A stretch of 64,000 nt of DNA from Paraburkholderia sp. BL21I4N1 (GTDB lineage: Bacteria; Pseudomonadota; Gammaproteobacteria; Burkholderiales; Burkholderiaceae), in contig NZ_PVEN01000023.1 in NCBI RefSeq assembly GCF_002973525.1, positions 1 to 64,000 on the forward strand, written 5' to 3'. The position numbers and the translations under genes are program-made. The notes under the pieces are model-generated. The model was not told the DNA's origin and searched no databases. It worked only from the letters and a program-made list of their open reading frames with translations. Shown here piece by piece: positions 35,581-44,095 of this stretch. How positions within the stretch are numbered: position 1 is the stretch's first letter; every line of letters begins with the position of its first letter.

Positions 35581-36290
35581 TCAGTCTCATCAGCCAGTAC
35601 TGGCAAAACTATATGTACACAGACGGGTACGGTTTCAGCGGGCTCGCAGTCACCTTGTGGCTCCTGGTGATATCCATCGTGCTTGGATTCCTGCTTGCCA
35701 TACCGCTGGCCATCGCGCGCGTGTCGTCCAATCGATGGATTTCGCGGCCCGTGTGGCTGTATACGTACGTGTTCCGCGGTACGCCGCTCTATGTGCAGCT
35801 CTTGATGTGCTACACCGGCATCTATAGCCTTCAGTTCGTTCACGAACACGTGCTGCTTGACACGTTCTTCCGCAACGCGATGAACTGTACGTTGCTTGCG
35901 TTTGTCCTGAACGAGTGCGCGTATGCCACGGAGATCTTTGCGGGCGCTGTCAAGTCGACCGGGGCTGGTGAAATCGAAGCTGGCATCGCTTACGGGATGT
36001 CGCGCTTCAAGCTCTATACGCGGATCATTCTGCCGTCGGCGCTGCGGCGTTCATTGCCGAGTTACAGCAACGAGGTGATCCTGATGTTGCATGCGACAAC
36101 GCTTGCGTTTACGACGACCGTGCCGGACATCCTGAAAGTCACGCGCGATGTGAATTCTGCGACCTATATGTCGTTCCAGGCCTATGGTCTCGCGGCGGTG
36201 CTTTATGCAACCGTCGTATTCGGGCTGATCTGGGCATTCCGAAAGCTCGAAACCCGATGGCTCGCCTATCTCGCGCCTCGGGGTCACTAA
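35577..36290 (+). CDS. ABC transporter permease, HisM type
   Basis: The 237-residue permease starts at a GTG that overlaps the previous stop (GTGA). It has five helices, the FRGTPLYVQL motif typical of HisM-like subunits and an EAA loop (STGAGEIEAGIAYGMSRFKL, about 126-145). Together with the HisQ-like protein it forms the membrane channel; translational coupling keeps the two in equal amounts. Confidence 0.93.
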   Translation: MISLISQYWQNYMYTDGYGFSGLAVTLWLLVISIVLGFLLAIPLAIARVSSNRWISRPVWLYTYVFRGTPLYVQLLMCYTGIYSLQFVHEHVLLDTFFRNAMNCTLLAFVLNECAYATEIFAGAVKSTGAGEIEAGIAYGMSRFKLYTRIILPSALRRSLPSYSNEVILMLHATTLAFTTTVPDILKVTRDVNSATYMSFQAYGLAAVLYATVVFGLIWAFRKLETRWLAYLAPRGH

Positions 36291-36310
36291 CGAATCAGAA
36301 GGACACACGT

Positions 36311-37078
36311 ATGTACAAGCTTATCGTTGAGGATCTTCACAAGAAGTTCGGGGACAACGAGGTGTTGAGGGGCGTTTCAATGAAGGCGAAGGCCGGCGAC
36401 GTCATCAGCATCATCGGCTCGAGCGGCTCGGGAAAAAGCACGTTCCTCCGTTGCATCAACTTCCTCGAACAACCTTGCTCGGGCCAGATCACGATCGGGA
36501 CTGAACGGATTCGAACAACGCAAGACAGACGCGGCGCGCTGCAAGTCGCGGACAAAAAACAACTGCAACGGATGCGTACCAAGCTTGCGATGGTGTTTCA
36601 GCACTTTAATTTGTGGGCGCACATGAACGTCCTCGAGAATGTCATCGAGGCGCCGATGGCAGTGCTGGGGATCGGAAAGGACGAAGCCGTGTCGCGTGCA
36701 CGAAAGTATCTCGAAAAGGTCGGCCTGCCCGCCCGTGTTGAGGCCATGTACCCGTCTCACCTGTCGGGTGGACAGCAGCAGCGTGTCGCGATTGCGCGGG
36801 CGCTTGTGATGGAGCCGGAGGTGATGTTGTTCGACGAACCGACGTCGGCGCTCGACCCCGAACTCGTCGGTGAAGTCTTGAAGGTCATGCAGGCGCTGGC
36901 CGAAGAAGGCCGAACGATGGTCGTCGTTACCCATGAGATGGGGTTTGCACGAAACGTGTCCAATCATGCAATTTTCCTGCACAAGGGGAAGGTCGAGGAG
37001 GAAGGGAATCCGCAGGATATCCTCGTCAACCCGAAGAGCGAGAGGCTCGGACAATTTCTGTCGGGGCGGTTGAAATGA
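36311..37078 (+). CDS. ABC transporter ATP-binding protein, HisP type
   Basis: The 255-residue ATPase contains the Walker A motif GSSGSGKS (36-43), the Q-loop in MVFQHFNLW, the signature LSGGQQQR, Walker B VMLFDEPTSALDPE and the switch His in VVVTHEMGF. These are of the polar-amino-acid uptake class. The ATG at 36311 has AGAAGGACACAC upstream and gives the normal start MYKLIVEDLHKKFG. It closes the importer operon. Confidence 0.95.
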   Translation: MYKLIVEDLHKKFGDNEVLRGVSMKAKAGDVISIIGSSGSGKSTFLRCINFLEQPCSGQITIGTERIRTTQDRRGALQVADKKQLQRMRTKLAMVFQHFNLWAHMNVLENVIEAPMAVLGIGKDEAVSRARKYLEKVGLPARVEAMYPSHLSGGQQQRVAIARALVMEPEVMLFDEPTSALDPELVGEVLKVMQALAEEGRTMVVVTHEMGFARNVSNHAIFLHKGKVEEEGNPQDILVNPKSERLGQFLSGRLK

Positions 37079-37267
37079 CACTTTGCCCGGCGCGGCATAT
37101 TTTCTGAATGAACGTGCGGGAGGCGGGAGCGGACCACCTTGCTGGCTCCCAGTCATCTGCGCTGTTTCTCGCCCGCGTGCGGCAGTATAGTTGTGGCACT
37201 TCGGAAAAAGTGACGCAGCATTGATGTGGCTCGTCGAGCGTGTCGGAGAGTCTAGCAGGATCGAACG

Positions 37268-38197
37268 ATGAATTCTGACATCACGGACGGATCGAACACT
37301 CAACCGACAACGAGAGTGTTGCCGTCGTTGCAAGCGCTCGTTTGCTTCGAGGCGGCCGCTCGCCTGGAGAGCTTCAGTCGAGCTGCACAATCGCTGCACG
37401 TGACACACGGGGCTGTCAGTCGTGCAGTCCGAGTGTTGGAGGACGATCTCGGCGTTCAATTATTTGCTCGCCGAAATCGACGTGTCTTTCTCTCGCCGGA
37501 TGGGCAAAGGTTAGCGGAGGCCGTGCGGCAGAGTTTCGACCGGATCGGCGCGGTATGTCGCGAATTCCGCGAGCGAGCCGGCGAGACCGTCTTGACGCTA
37601 TCGTGCGAGCCGACGCTGATGATGCGTTGGTTGATTCCGAACATGACCTCGTTGCAGGCGCAGTCACCGCAGCTCGAGTTGCGGCTTGTCGCGGCATCTG
37701 GTCCGGCGCTGGGAGAGGGAATCGATATGGCAATTCGTCGTAATGACGTTCAATGGTCGGTGGATGTCGAGGCGACGTGTCTGTTCACGGAGCGAGTGGG
37801 GCCGGTATGTCGCCCCGAGTATGCGCCCGATTTTTTCGATGCTGCGGACGATGGCTGGCGACTCAAGGATGCCGCGCCGCTGCTGCATACGAGAACGCGG
37901 CCCAATGCGTGGCAAACGTGGGCAAAGCTGACCTCTTGCACAGGGAATGCTGCGCTGGCAGCTGGCAAGTCCTTCGAACACTTCTATTTCAGTCTTCAAG
38001 CCGCTGCGGCTGGGGTCGGGGTTGCCATAGGCCCATGGCAACTGGTGAGGCGCGAAATCGAGAGCGGTCTGCTCGCGGCACCCATGGCCTTTGTCGAGGA
38101 CGGTTCCGCCTATTATCTGCTGGCGCGTACCCCCATCGAGGAAAGCAACGTGGGCCGTGTCGTCAGGGACTGGCTCCTGAATCTGGCATCCGGATAG
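37268..38197 (+). CDS. LysR-family transcriptional regulator, GcvA-like
   Basis: The 309-residue protein has an N-terminal winged helix (LPSLQALVCFEAAARLESFS, then RAAQSLHVTHGAVSRAVRVL) and the periplasmic-binding-like effector domain. The LPSL.AL..FEAAAR start and AVSRAVR recognition helix are those of the GcvA/TrpI group. It follows the importer operon by 190 bases on the same strand and probably has its own promoter. It may control that operon; the dyad at 33936 would be a candidate target, though LysR sites are usually next to the regulator gene. Confidence 0.9.
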   Translation: MNSDITDGSNTQPTTRVLPSLQALVCFEAAARLESFSRAAQSLHVTHGAVSRAVRVLEDDLGVQLFARRNRRVFLSPDGQRLAEAVRQSFDRIGAVCREFRERAGETVLTLSCEPTLMMRWLIPNMTSLQAQSPQLELRLVAASGPALGEGIDMAIRRNDVQWSVDVEATCLFTERVGPVCRPEYAPDFFDAADDGWRLKDAAPLLHTRTRPNAWQTWAKLTSCTGNAALAAGKSFEHFYFSLQAAAAGVGVAIGPWQLVRREIESGLLAAPMAFVEDGSAYYLLARTPIEESNVGRVVRDWLLNLASG

Positions 38198-38330
38198 CAC
38201 GTGTCGTCTCGATCGCTGAGATGTGCTTTTTCTCCGTTCAACGGGAAGCACATCGCGCCATGCATGAGTAGCGGTTGCACAACCCATGCGCGGATCGAAA
38301 ATCACGAGATGCAAGCCGGGAGGGTCGCTC

Positions 38331-38630
38331 TTCCTATGCGATCGTTCCCCGTACGTCCGAAGCACCTGCGCAATGACGACTCGATATCCGTCCGGCCAGC
38401 GTGCCTGCTTCGACTTCGCTTCGAGGTGAGCCGGGTGCTTGACCAGTCGCAACAGCGCCTCTTCCGATTCCCAGCAGTAAATACTCTGAATCAGTCGGCC
38501 GCGGCGTTTTCCCGGGTATCTTCACCGAGATATCCCGGAAGGCTGCGGGCGACTCGGTGATCTGCTGATCGAGCTCGTGGAACTCGTCGTCATACTGCCC
38601 GGCCCTGAAAATAAAGCTAGAAGAGAACAT
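38331..38630 (-). pseudogene. Antibiotic-biosynthesis-monooxygenase-type protein, two frameshifts
   Basis: Pieces of one small ferredoxin-like-fold protein lie in three frames: FSSSFIFRAGQYDDEFHELD at the start, then GYLGEDTRENAAAD, then SIYCWESEEALLRLVKHPAH and SKQARWPDGYRVVIAQVLRT. Joined they give a protein of about 100 residues of the heme-degrading or quinol-monooxygenase kind. Two indels make it non-functional. The end is approximate because the last frame runs on. Confidence 0.6.
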
Positions 38631-38931
38631 TGGGCTTCCCCTGCGGATGTGGACGCATTTGACCGGGCACGCGCATCCTGGATGCGCGGACTGCGGCTGC
38701 TTTCTTGTCGATGGTCATTTTCGTGTCGACATGCCGGGTCGATCGCGTGGGCGACGTCCAGCGAGCACGTTGCTCGGATAATGATCAAAATGCTAGCATA
38801 GTTCAATATACTGTTCTACAATGGCGTTATATTAAACTCTTGGTGCGGTCAGAAAGTCTTCGTCGAATGATGTTCAGCGAGATCACGGGGCTGGCAACCA
38901 TCTGAATGACCGGAGCGTTGCAAGGAAAGCC

Positions 38932-39387
38932 ATGAAGCGTGTGCTAGACAAGGTTGACGAGAAGATTCTCGCGCAGCTCGCCGAGAACGCGAGGCTGTCT
39001 CACAACGATATCGCCGTCACGGTGAACCTGTCGCGCAACGCGGTGCGATTGCGAATCGACCGACTGGAGCGCGATGGCTTCATTCGCGGCTACACGATCA
39101 TAAAAGGATCGGCGACGCCGGAGTCCGGGCCCATTCGAGCCCTGATGTTCGTGTACCGAAAAGACCGTATGCGCGGCGGCGATGTTTTGAAATACGTACG
39201 GTCGGTGCAGGAAGTCGTGACATGCGACGTCATGAGCGGCGACCTGGATGTTGTCCTCCATGTTGAAGCGGTGAGTGTTGATCGAATTCACAAGCTGTGG
39301 GACGAGATTTCTGCGCTTCCCGAGGTGCTCAACACCGTCACCTCGTTCGTCCTTACCCGTGCAAAAGGCAATCCGCACGGCGCCTGA
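38932..39387 (+). CDS. Lrp/AsnC-family transcriptional regulator
   Basis: The 151-residue regulator has an N-terminal helix-turn-helix (KVDEKILAQLAENARLSHND, then IAVTVNLSRNAVRLRIDRLE) and a C-terminal RAM ligand domain (VVTCDVMSGDLDVVLHVEA, GDLD being the usual turn). It lies 138 bases before homoserine dehydrogenase on the same strand, so it is likely the local amino-acid-sensing regulator of the operon that follows. Confidence 0.93.
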   Translation: MKRVLDKVDEKILAQLAENARLSHNDIAVTVNLSRNAVRLRIDRLERDGFIRGYTIIKGSATPESGPIRALMFVYRKDRMRGGDVLKYVRSVQEVVTCDVMSGDLDVVLHVEAVSVDRIHKLWDEISALPEVLNTVTSFVLTRAKGNPHGA

Positions 39388-39525
39388 ACGCCTTCGCGTC
39401 CGAATCAAGCATTTCGAACATTCGCGAGCCAATTGCTCGTAATTTCGTTCAAGCTGCCATATTTCGACTGCCAAGCGTGTTCGATAACATTTTCGCTATC
39501 TTTCCACTACGACGAAGGTGCTGAA

Positions 39526-40575
39526 GTGAGCGAATACAAGGTTGCATTGATCGGGTTTGGCGGCGTGAACAGGGCGCTTGCGCAGTTGGCAGCGGAGAAC
39601 AATGCCAAGTGGCAAAGCGAGTTGGGCTTCCAGCTGAAGATCGTCGGCATCAGCGACTTGCACCTTGGGTCGGTCATTCGCCCCGATGGTCTCGATCTGA
39701 ACGCGCTGCGCAATCTCCCGACGGAGAAAGGGGCTCTGGCGGAGCTGTCGGGCGGCAGCATCGACGCTGCGACCGAACATGTCATCGAGACGTCCGGAGC
39801 AGACATCGTGGCTGAAGCGACCTTCACCAACGCGGTCAACGGTGAACCGGCAACGTCGTACTGCCGCCTTGCGCTGAGCAAGGGTATCAGCGTCGTTACG
39901 ACCAACAAGGGGCCGGTGGCTTTCCATGCACAAGCGTTGAAGCGCGAAGCTGCGGTGAACGGCGTGCATTTCGAATACGAAGGCGCGGTCATGAGCGGGA
40001 CGCCCGTCATTCGCCTTGCGAAGGAACTGCTTGCCGGGGCCGAGCTAAAAGGCTTCGAAGGCATTCTCAACGGGACATCGAATTTCGTGCTGTCGAGCAT
40101 GGAGTCCGGCCTCAGTTTCACGGAAGCAGTCGAGAAGGCTCAACGTCTCGGTTATGCAGAGGCCGACCCGACTGCCGATATCGAAGGGCACGACGTCCGC
40201 CTGAAGGTCGTTATCCTGGCAAACGAGTTGCTTGGCGCAAAGCTCAAGCCGGCCGATGTGCCGTGCAAGGGCATCAGCGACTTGACGCTGCAAAGCATCC
40301 ACGACGCCGCTGCTGCGAATGCGCGGTGGAAGCTGATCGGCAGTGCATCCAGAATGGCCGATGGCACCGTGCGAGCCAGCGTCGAGCCGAAGCTGCTGCC
40401 GCTGGAAAATTCGCTGGCGGCGGTGGGCGACGCCATCAATGCAGTGACGTTCCGCACCGGCGTGTTGGGCGATGTGACGGTACGCGGCCCCGGTGCTGGC
40501 CGGGTGGAAACCGCATACGCGCTGCTTGCGGACATCATCAGTATCCACAAAGCGAAGGTCGCACAGGGGAAATGA
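39526..40575 (+). CDS. Homoserine dehydrogenase
   Basis: The 349-residue enzyme interconverts homoserine and aspartate 4-semialdehyde with NAD(P). It has the dinucleotide-binding GFGGVNRAL (10-18), the family signature GTPVIRLAKELL through GILNGTSNFVLSSME, and catalytic Asp/Lys in DPTADIEGHDVRLKVVILAN. It lacks the C-terminal ACT domain of biosynthetic Hom (about 430 residues), so feedback control by threonine is absent. This fits a catabolic direction. The GTG at 39526 follows GAAGG; the frame to 39433 is unsupported. Its stop overlaps the start of the aldehyde dehydrogenase, so the two are coupled. Confidence 0.92.
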   Translation: MSEYKVALIGFGGVNRALAQLAAENNAKWQSELGFQLKIVGISDLHLGSVIRPDGLDLNALRNLPTEKGALAELSGGSIDAATEHVIETSGADIVAEATFTNAVNGEPATSYCRLALSKGISVVTTNKGPVAFHAQALKREAAVNGVHFEYEGAVMSGTPVIRLAKELLAGAELKGFEGILNGTSNFVLSSMESGLSFTEAVEKAQRLGYAEADPTADIEGHDVRLKVVILANELLGAKLKPADVPCKGISDLTLQSIHDAAAANARWKLIGSASRMADGTVRASVEPKLLPLENSLAAVGDAINAVTFRTGVLGDVTVRGPGAGRVETAYALLADIISIHKAKVAQGK

Positions 40576-41993
40576 ACATGAACAACGTTGCGTTTCCCGT
40601 CACCGCGTCCCATAGCGTCATTACCGTCAACAATCCGTTCGACGGCACTCAAGTTGGAACCGTCGTGAATATGCCGGCGGAGCGCGCCGAGTCTCTCATC
40701 GACATCGCTCGAGACGGGGCAAAGGTGGCTCGCGCGCTGCCGCGGCACGAACGTGCCCGTATCCTAGAGACCTGTGCCGTACTGGTCGAGCGCGACAAGG
40801 AGGCGTTTGCTGCGCTCATCGTGGACGAGGCCGGCAAAACGCTCAAGCAGGCACAGAAGGAAGTGCTTCGTTGCGTCAACACGCTCAAGCTGTCGGCCGA
40901 CGAAGCGCGCCGCAACGGTGGCGAGGTCGTGCCGTTCGATTCGTACGTGGGCTCGGAAGACCGTCAAGGCTGGTTCACGCGCGAACCGCTCGGGGTGATC
41001 GTCGCAATCACGCCGTACAACGATCCGCTCAACCTCGTCGCTCACAAGCTGGGGCCGGCGATTGCCGGCGGCAATTCGGTCGTGCTGAAGCCGTCCGAAC
41101 TCGCGCCGTTGTCCGCGATCAAGCTGGTGGACTATCTGAACATCGCCGGCTTGCCGCCTAATGTCATCTCGATCGCGACCGGCGGGCCGGCCCTCGGCGA
41201 GGCGCTCGTTTCCGCTCGAGATGTGCGGATGATCTCGTTCACAGGCGGATTCGTGACAGGCGAAAGGATCGCACGTACCGCCGGTCTGAAGAAGCTCGCA
41301 ATGGACCTCGGCGGCAACGCGCCCGTCATTGTGATGGACGACTGCGATCTCGAGGACGCTGTCGAATCGTGCGTGTCAGGTGCCTACTGGGCTGCGGGCC
41401 AGAACTGCATCGGCACGCAACGGATCCTCGTCCACGCGCGAATTTACGACGCATTCAGGGAGCGCTTCGTTGCGCTGACCCAAGCGTTGAAGGTTGGCAA
41501 TCCGGCGCTGCCTGACACCGACGTCGGCCCGATGATTACCGCTCAAGCCGCGCGACGCACCGAAGACATCGTCAGCGATGCGATTCGTCAGGGTGCGAAG
41601 CTCTTGTGCGGCAACGTTCGTGATGACTCGCTCTATGCGCCGACCGTTCTGGAGGACGTGAGCTTCCATTGTGATCTGTGGACTCAGGAAATCTTTAGTC
41701 CGGTCGTAGTGCTGCGGAAGATCGACTCGATCGATGAAGCACTGGACCTCGCGAATCTCCCGGAGTACAGCCTGCATGCCGGCATCTTCACCAGGGATCT
41801 GGAGGTTGCCCTGAAGGCGGCCGACAGGCTCGAGGCAGGCGGGGTCATGATTAACGACTCTTCGGACTATCGCTTCGATGCGATGCCGTTTGGCGGCTTC
41901 AAGTATGGGAGCCTCGGACGTGAAGGCGTGCGATTTGCGTATGAAGACATGACGCAACCAAAGGTTGTCTGCATCCGCAAGACGGGCCGTTGA
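40572..41993 (+). CDS. NAD(P)-dependent aldehyde dehydrogenase
   Basis: The 473-residue enzyme has the ALDH features: Asn150 (TPYND), Lys173 (KPSE), FTGGFVTG (223-230) and catalytic Cys279 (GQNCIGTQ). The general-base Glu of the ELGG motif is Asp245 here (DLGG), a rare but mild change. ATG 40572 overlaps the homoserine dehydrogenase stop (ATGA), so the two enzymes are made together. Since the upstream enzyme makes aspartate 4-semialdehyde, oxidation of this to aspartate without phosphate or CoA is the simplest reading. A long in-frame extension back to 40263 is an artefact within hom. Confidence 0.9.
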   Translation: MNMNNVAFPVTASHSVITVNNPFDGTQVGTVVNMPAERAESLIDIARDGAKVARALPRHERARILETCAVLVERDKEAFAALIVDEAGKTLKQAQKEVLRCVNTLKLSADEARRNGGEVVPFDSYVGSEDRQGWFTREPLGVIVAITPYNDPLNLVAHKLGPAIAGGNSVVLKPSELAPLSAIKLVDYLNIAGLPPNVISIATGGPALGEALVSARDVRMISFTGGFVTGERIARTAGLKKLAMDLGGNAPVIVMDDCDLEDAVESCVSGAYWAAGQNCIGTQRILVHARIYDAFRERFVALTQALKVGNPALPDTDVGPMITAQAARRTEDIVSDAIRQGAKLLCGNVRDDSLYAPTVLEDVSFHCDLWTQEIFSPVVVLRKIDSIDEALDLANLPEYSLHAGIFTRDLEVALKAADRLEAGGVMINDSSDYRFDAMPFGGFKYGSLGREGVRFAYEDMTQPKVVCIRKTGR

Positions 41994-42019
41994 TTTTACG
42001 CAGCAGACGGTTTGCCCCG

Positions 42020-42050
42020 GCGGCTCACTGCACATTGGTGAGCCGCTTTG
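42020..42050 (+). terminator. Hairpin after aldehyde dehydrogenase
   Basis: A perfect 9-bp stem, GCGGCTCAC (42020-42028) and GTGAGCCGC (42038-42046), has a 9-base loop and is followed by TTTGCTT. It lies between the dehydrogenase gene and the permease relic and could end or weaken transcription toward the gamma-lyase. Confidence 0.65.
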
Positions 42051-42120
42051 CTTGTAGGCGGAAGTCGATCGGCACCACCGGTCGAGTTCGGGAGGCAAAC
42101 AAAGGAAGGAGGCGGCATTA

Positions 42121-42746
42121 GTGAGTCAGAATATACGCGCCGACAACGAGACGTTGCGGGCGCGCCAGGTACAGATGATTACCATTGACGGCGCGATTGA
42201 AAGCGGATCGTTCATGGGTGCGAGCGCGTGCCTGGCAGCAGCCGGCCCCTCGTTGTTTTTCGTGTACGCCGTGTGTGGATTCTTCGCGTGGCTGATCATT
42301 CGGGCGTCGGGAGAGCTGGTGATGTACCGGCCGACGACCGCGTCCTTCGTTTCCTATGCGCGCAAGTTTTACGGCGTCGGAATTGCAATCACGCGGACAG
42401 CGGTGCTGCTGATCGGCTCGTGGGCGACCATCATTCTGTGCCACATCAAGCTTCGAAATGGTCGCGAGCCGGGTTGGTCGATCGGCCTGAATTCCGATGG
42501 CATTCGCCCCGTACAACGGTTACGCGACGCTTGTGTTCTGCGCTTTCATTCTCATGCTGATCGCGTTCGACTATCCGGTCAGGGACATACACTATCGCAT
42601 CCGTTCCCTTCTACGGTGCGGCGCTGGTCGTTGGCTGGCACTTGGTACGCAAGCGCGTCAAGGCCATTGCAAACGGCGAATTGACGTTCAGTGGACGAGC
42701 CGAACAACGCGAGTACGGCACGGAGGCATTGGCGTCGAACGACTAA
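42121..42746 (+). pseudogene. Amino-acid permease (AAT family), internal deletion
   Basis: A GTG start after GGAAGGAGG opens an N-terminus matching CycA/AnsP-type permeases (ARQVQMITIDGAIESGSF, GELVMYRPTTASFVSYARKF). After about 100 residues the middle nine or so helices are missing, and the permease C-terminus appears in shifted frames (FAPYNGYATLVFCAFILMLI, FYGAALVVGWHLVRKRVKAI). A 460-residue transporter has been reduced to under 200 codons. The neighbouring enzymes are intact, so uptake may now rely on the ABC importer. Confidence 0.8.
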
Positions 42747-42785
42747 CCCGGGAATGCATTCCCATTCATTGTGCACAGGTGGAAC

Positions 42786-44012
42786 ATGTCAACCAATAGC
42801 AAGCAACAACGCCCGGACAAAGGGAATCTGTCGACCTTGTCGTTTTCGACACAGGCTGTCCACGGCGGCAACGTAGCCGACGCGACGACCGGTGCGGTGC
42901 GCACGCCGATCGTGATGGCAAATTCGTATCTGCTGCCTGAAGATCCATCGACCATGGACTGGTCGAGCCCGGACGGCCTGACGTACACGCGCAATGCCGG
43001 CCACAATCAGGTTTGTCTCGAGAAGAAGCTGGCCGCAATGGAGCACGGTGAAGAAGCAGCCGTGTTCGCGACCGGTGTTGCAGCGCTTCACGCAATTTTC
43101 TTCACGTTCCTGAAGAGCGGCGACCATGTGGTGCTCGGTGACGTGACCTATGAAGCGGTGTGGCGGTTATTCGCAGAGCTTCTGCCTGAGCGGTACGGCA
43201 TTGAGGCGACCTTTGTCGACATGGGCGACCTCGCGGCCGTCCAGGCGGCGATGCGAGCGAACACGAAGCTCGTCCATACGGAGACGATTGCAAACCCGAC
43301 GACCAAGGTTGCAGATATCGAAGCAGTAGCGGAGATCGCGCACCGTGGTGGCGCGATGTTGTCGGTCGACGCAACGTTCACGCCAGCGCCGATGTATCGG
43401 GCTGCAGAGCATGGCGCCGACTTCGTGGTTCATTCGCTGACCAAGTACATCAACGGCCACGGCGACGCGATGGGCGGTGCTGTCATCGGCCGCTCGGCGT
43501 TGATCCGTGAGCTGAAGCACAACGCGATTGTCGATCTGGGCGGCACCATATCGCCTTTTAACGCCTGGCTGATCATGCGGGGCTCGGTGACCTTGCCGCT
43601 GCGTTTCGAGCGCCAGTTGTCGTCGGCAAAGAAAGTCGCGGCCTTCCTCGACTCGGATCCTCGCGTGGCGTATGTGATGTTCCCCGGACTCGCGTCGCAC
43701 CCTCAGCACGAAGTGGCGGTTCGCCAGTTCGGCGGCACGGACTTCGGTGCGATGATGGCATTCGCCGTCGAAGGTAGCCGGGACGTTCAGAACCGCTTTG
43801 TCGCGAATCTCCGCGTGATTACCTCCGCGGTATCGCTCGGGCATGACGAGACGCTCATTGTTCACGTCGGCGGCGACGGCCGAGGTGGGGCAGAGAAGTA
43901 TCCTGCCGAGTTTCAGAAGTACGGTCACCTGCGTCTGTCGATCGGCCTCGAGGATCCGGACGATCTCATCGCAGATATCTCCGCAGCGCTGGACGCGACG
44001 TTTGCGAAGTAA
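42786..44012 (+). CDS. PLP-dependent gamma-lyase of the Cys/Met metabolism family
   Basis: The 408-residue enzyme belongs to the fold-type I family of cystathionine gamma-synthase, methionine gamma-lyase and canavanine gamma-lyase. PLP-binding Lys220 (HSLTKYINGHGD), Asp195 (SVDATFTP), the phosphate-binding YTR (67-69) of the partner subunit and the catalytic Tyr122 are present. The ATG at 42786 follows GGTGGAA. The family attacks the gamma carbon of homoserine-type amino acids; the substrate cannot be set from sequence alone. Being in a row with homoserine dehydrogenase, aldehyde dehydrogenase and an Lrp regulator, and near a stand-alone editing domain, it is a candidate canavanine gamma-lyase. 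Methionine or O-acetylhomoserine activity is the alternative. Confidence 0.88.
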   Translation: MSTNSKQQRPDKGNLSTLSFSTQAVHGGNVADATTGAVRTPIVMANSYLLPEDPSTMDWSSPDGLTYTRNAGHNQVCLEKKLAAMEHGEEAAVFATGVAALHAIFFTFLKSGDHVVLGDVTYEAVWRLFAELLPERYGIEATFVDMGDLAAVQAAMRANTKLVHTETIANPTTKVADIEAVAEIAHRGGAMLSVDATFTPAPMYRAAEHGADFVVHSLTKYINGHGDAMGGAVIGRSALIRELKHNAIVDLGGTISPFNAWLIMRGSVTLPLRFERQLSSAKKVAAFLDSDPRVAYVMFPGLASHPQHEVAVRQFGGTDFGAMMAFAVEGSRDVQNRFVANLRVITSAVSLGHDETLIVHVGGDGRGGAEKYPAEFQKYGHLRLSIGLEDPDDLIADISAALDATFAK

Positions 44013-44057
44013 CGCGATCGCCCACGATGCTCCGCCATTGAAGCGGAGCTGCGCGGT

Positions 44058-44095
44058 GCGCGAAGACATCGTGGATATCTTCGCGCCATGTTTGT
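44058..44095 (+). terminator. Hairpin terminator after the gamma-lyase
   Basis: GCGCGAAGA (44058-44066) and TCTTCGCGC (44078-44086) form a perfect 9-bp stem with an 11-base loop, followed by CATGTTTGTTC. A smaller stem, GCTCCGC and GCGGAGC, precedes it at 44029-44049. Together they should end the operon and may also serve the convergent gene on the other strand. Confidence 0.6.

Noticed and set aside
36377..37459. 360-codon minus-strand frame over the ABC ATPase gene
   Set aside because: Antisense to a clear HisP-type gene and the start of a LysR gene; its composition is unlike a protein.
40263..40571. N-terminal extension of the aldehyde dehydrogenase frame
   Set aside because: It lies inside homoserine dehydrogenase in another frame; the real start is the ATG overlapping the hom stop.
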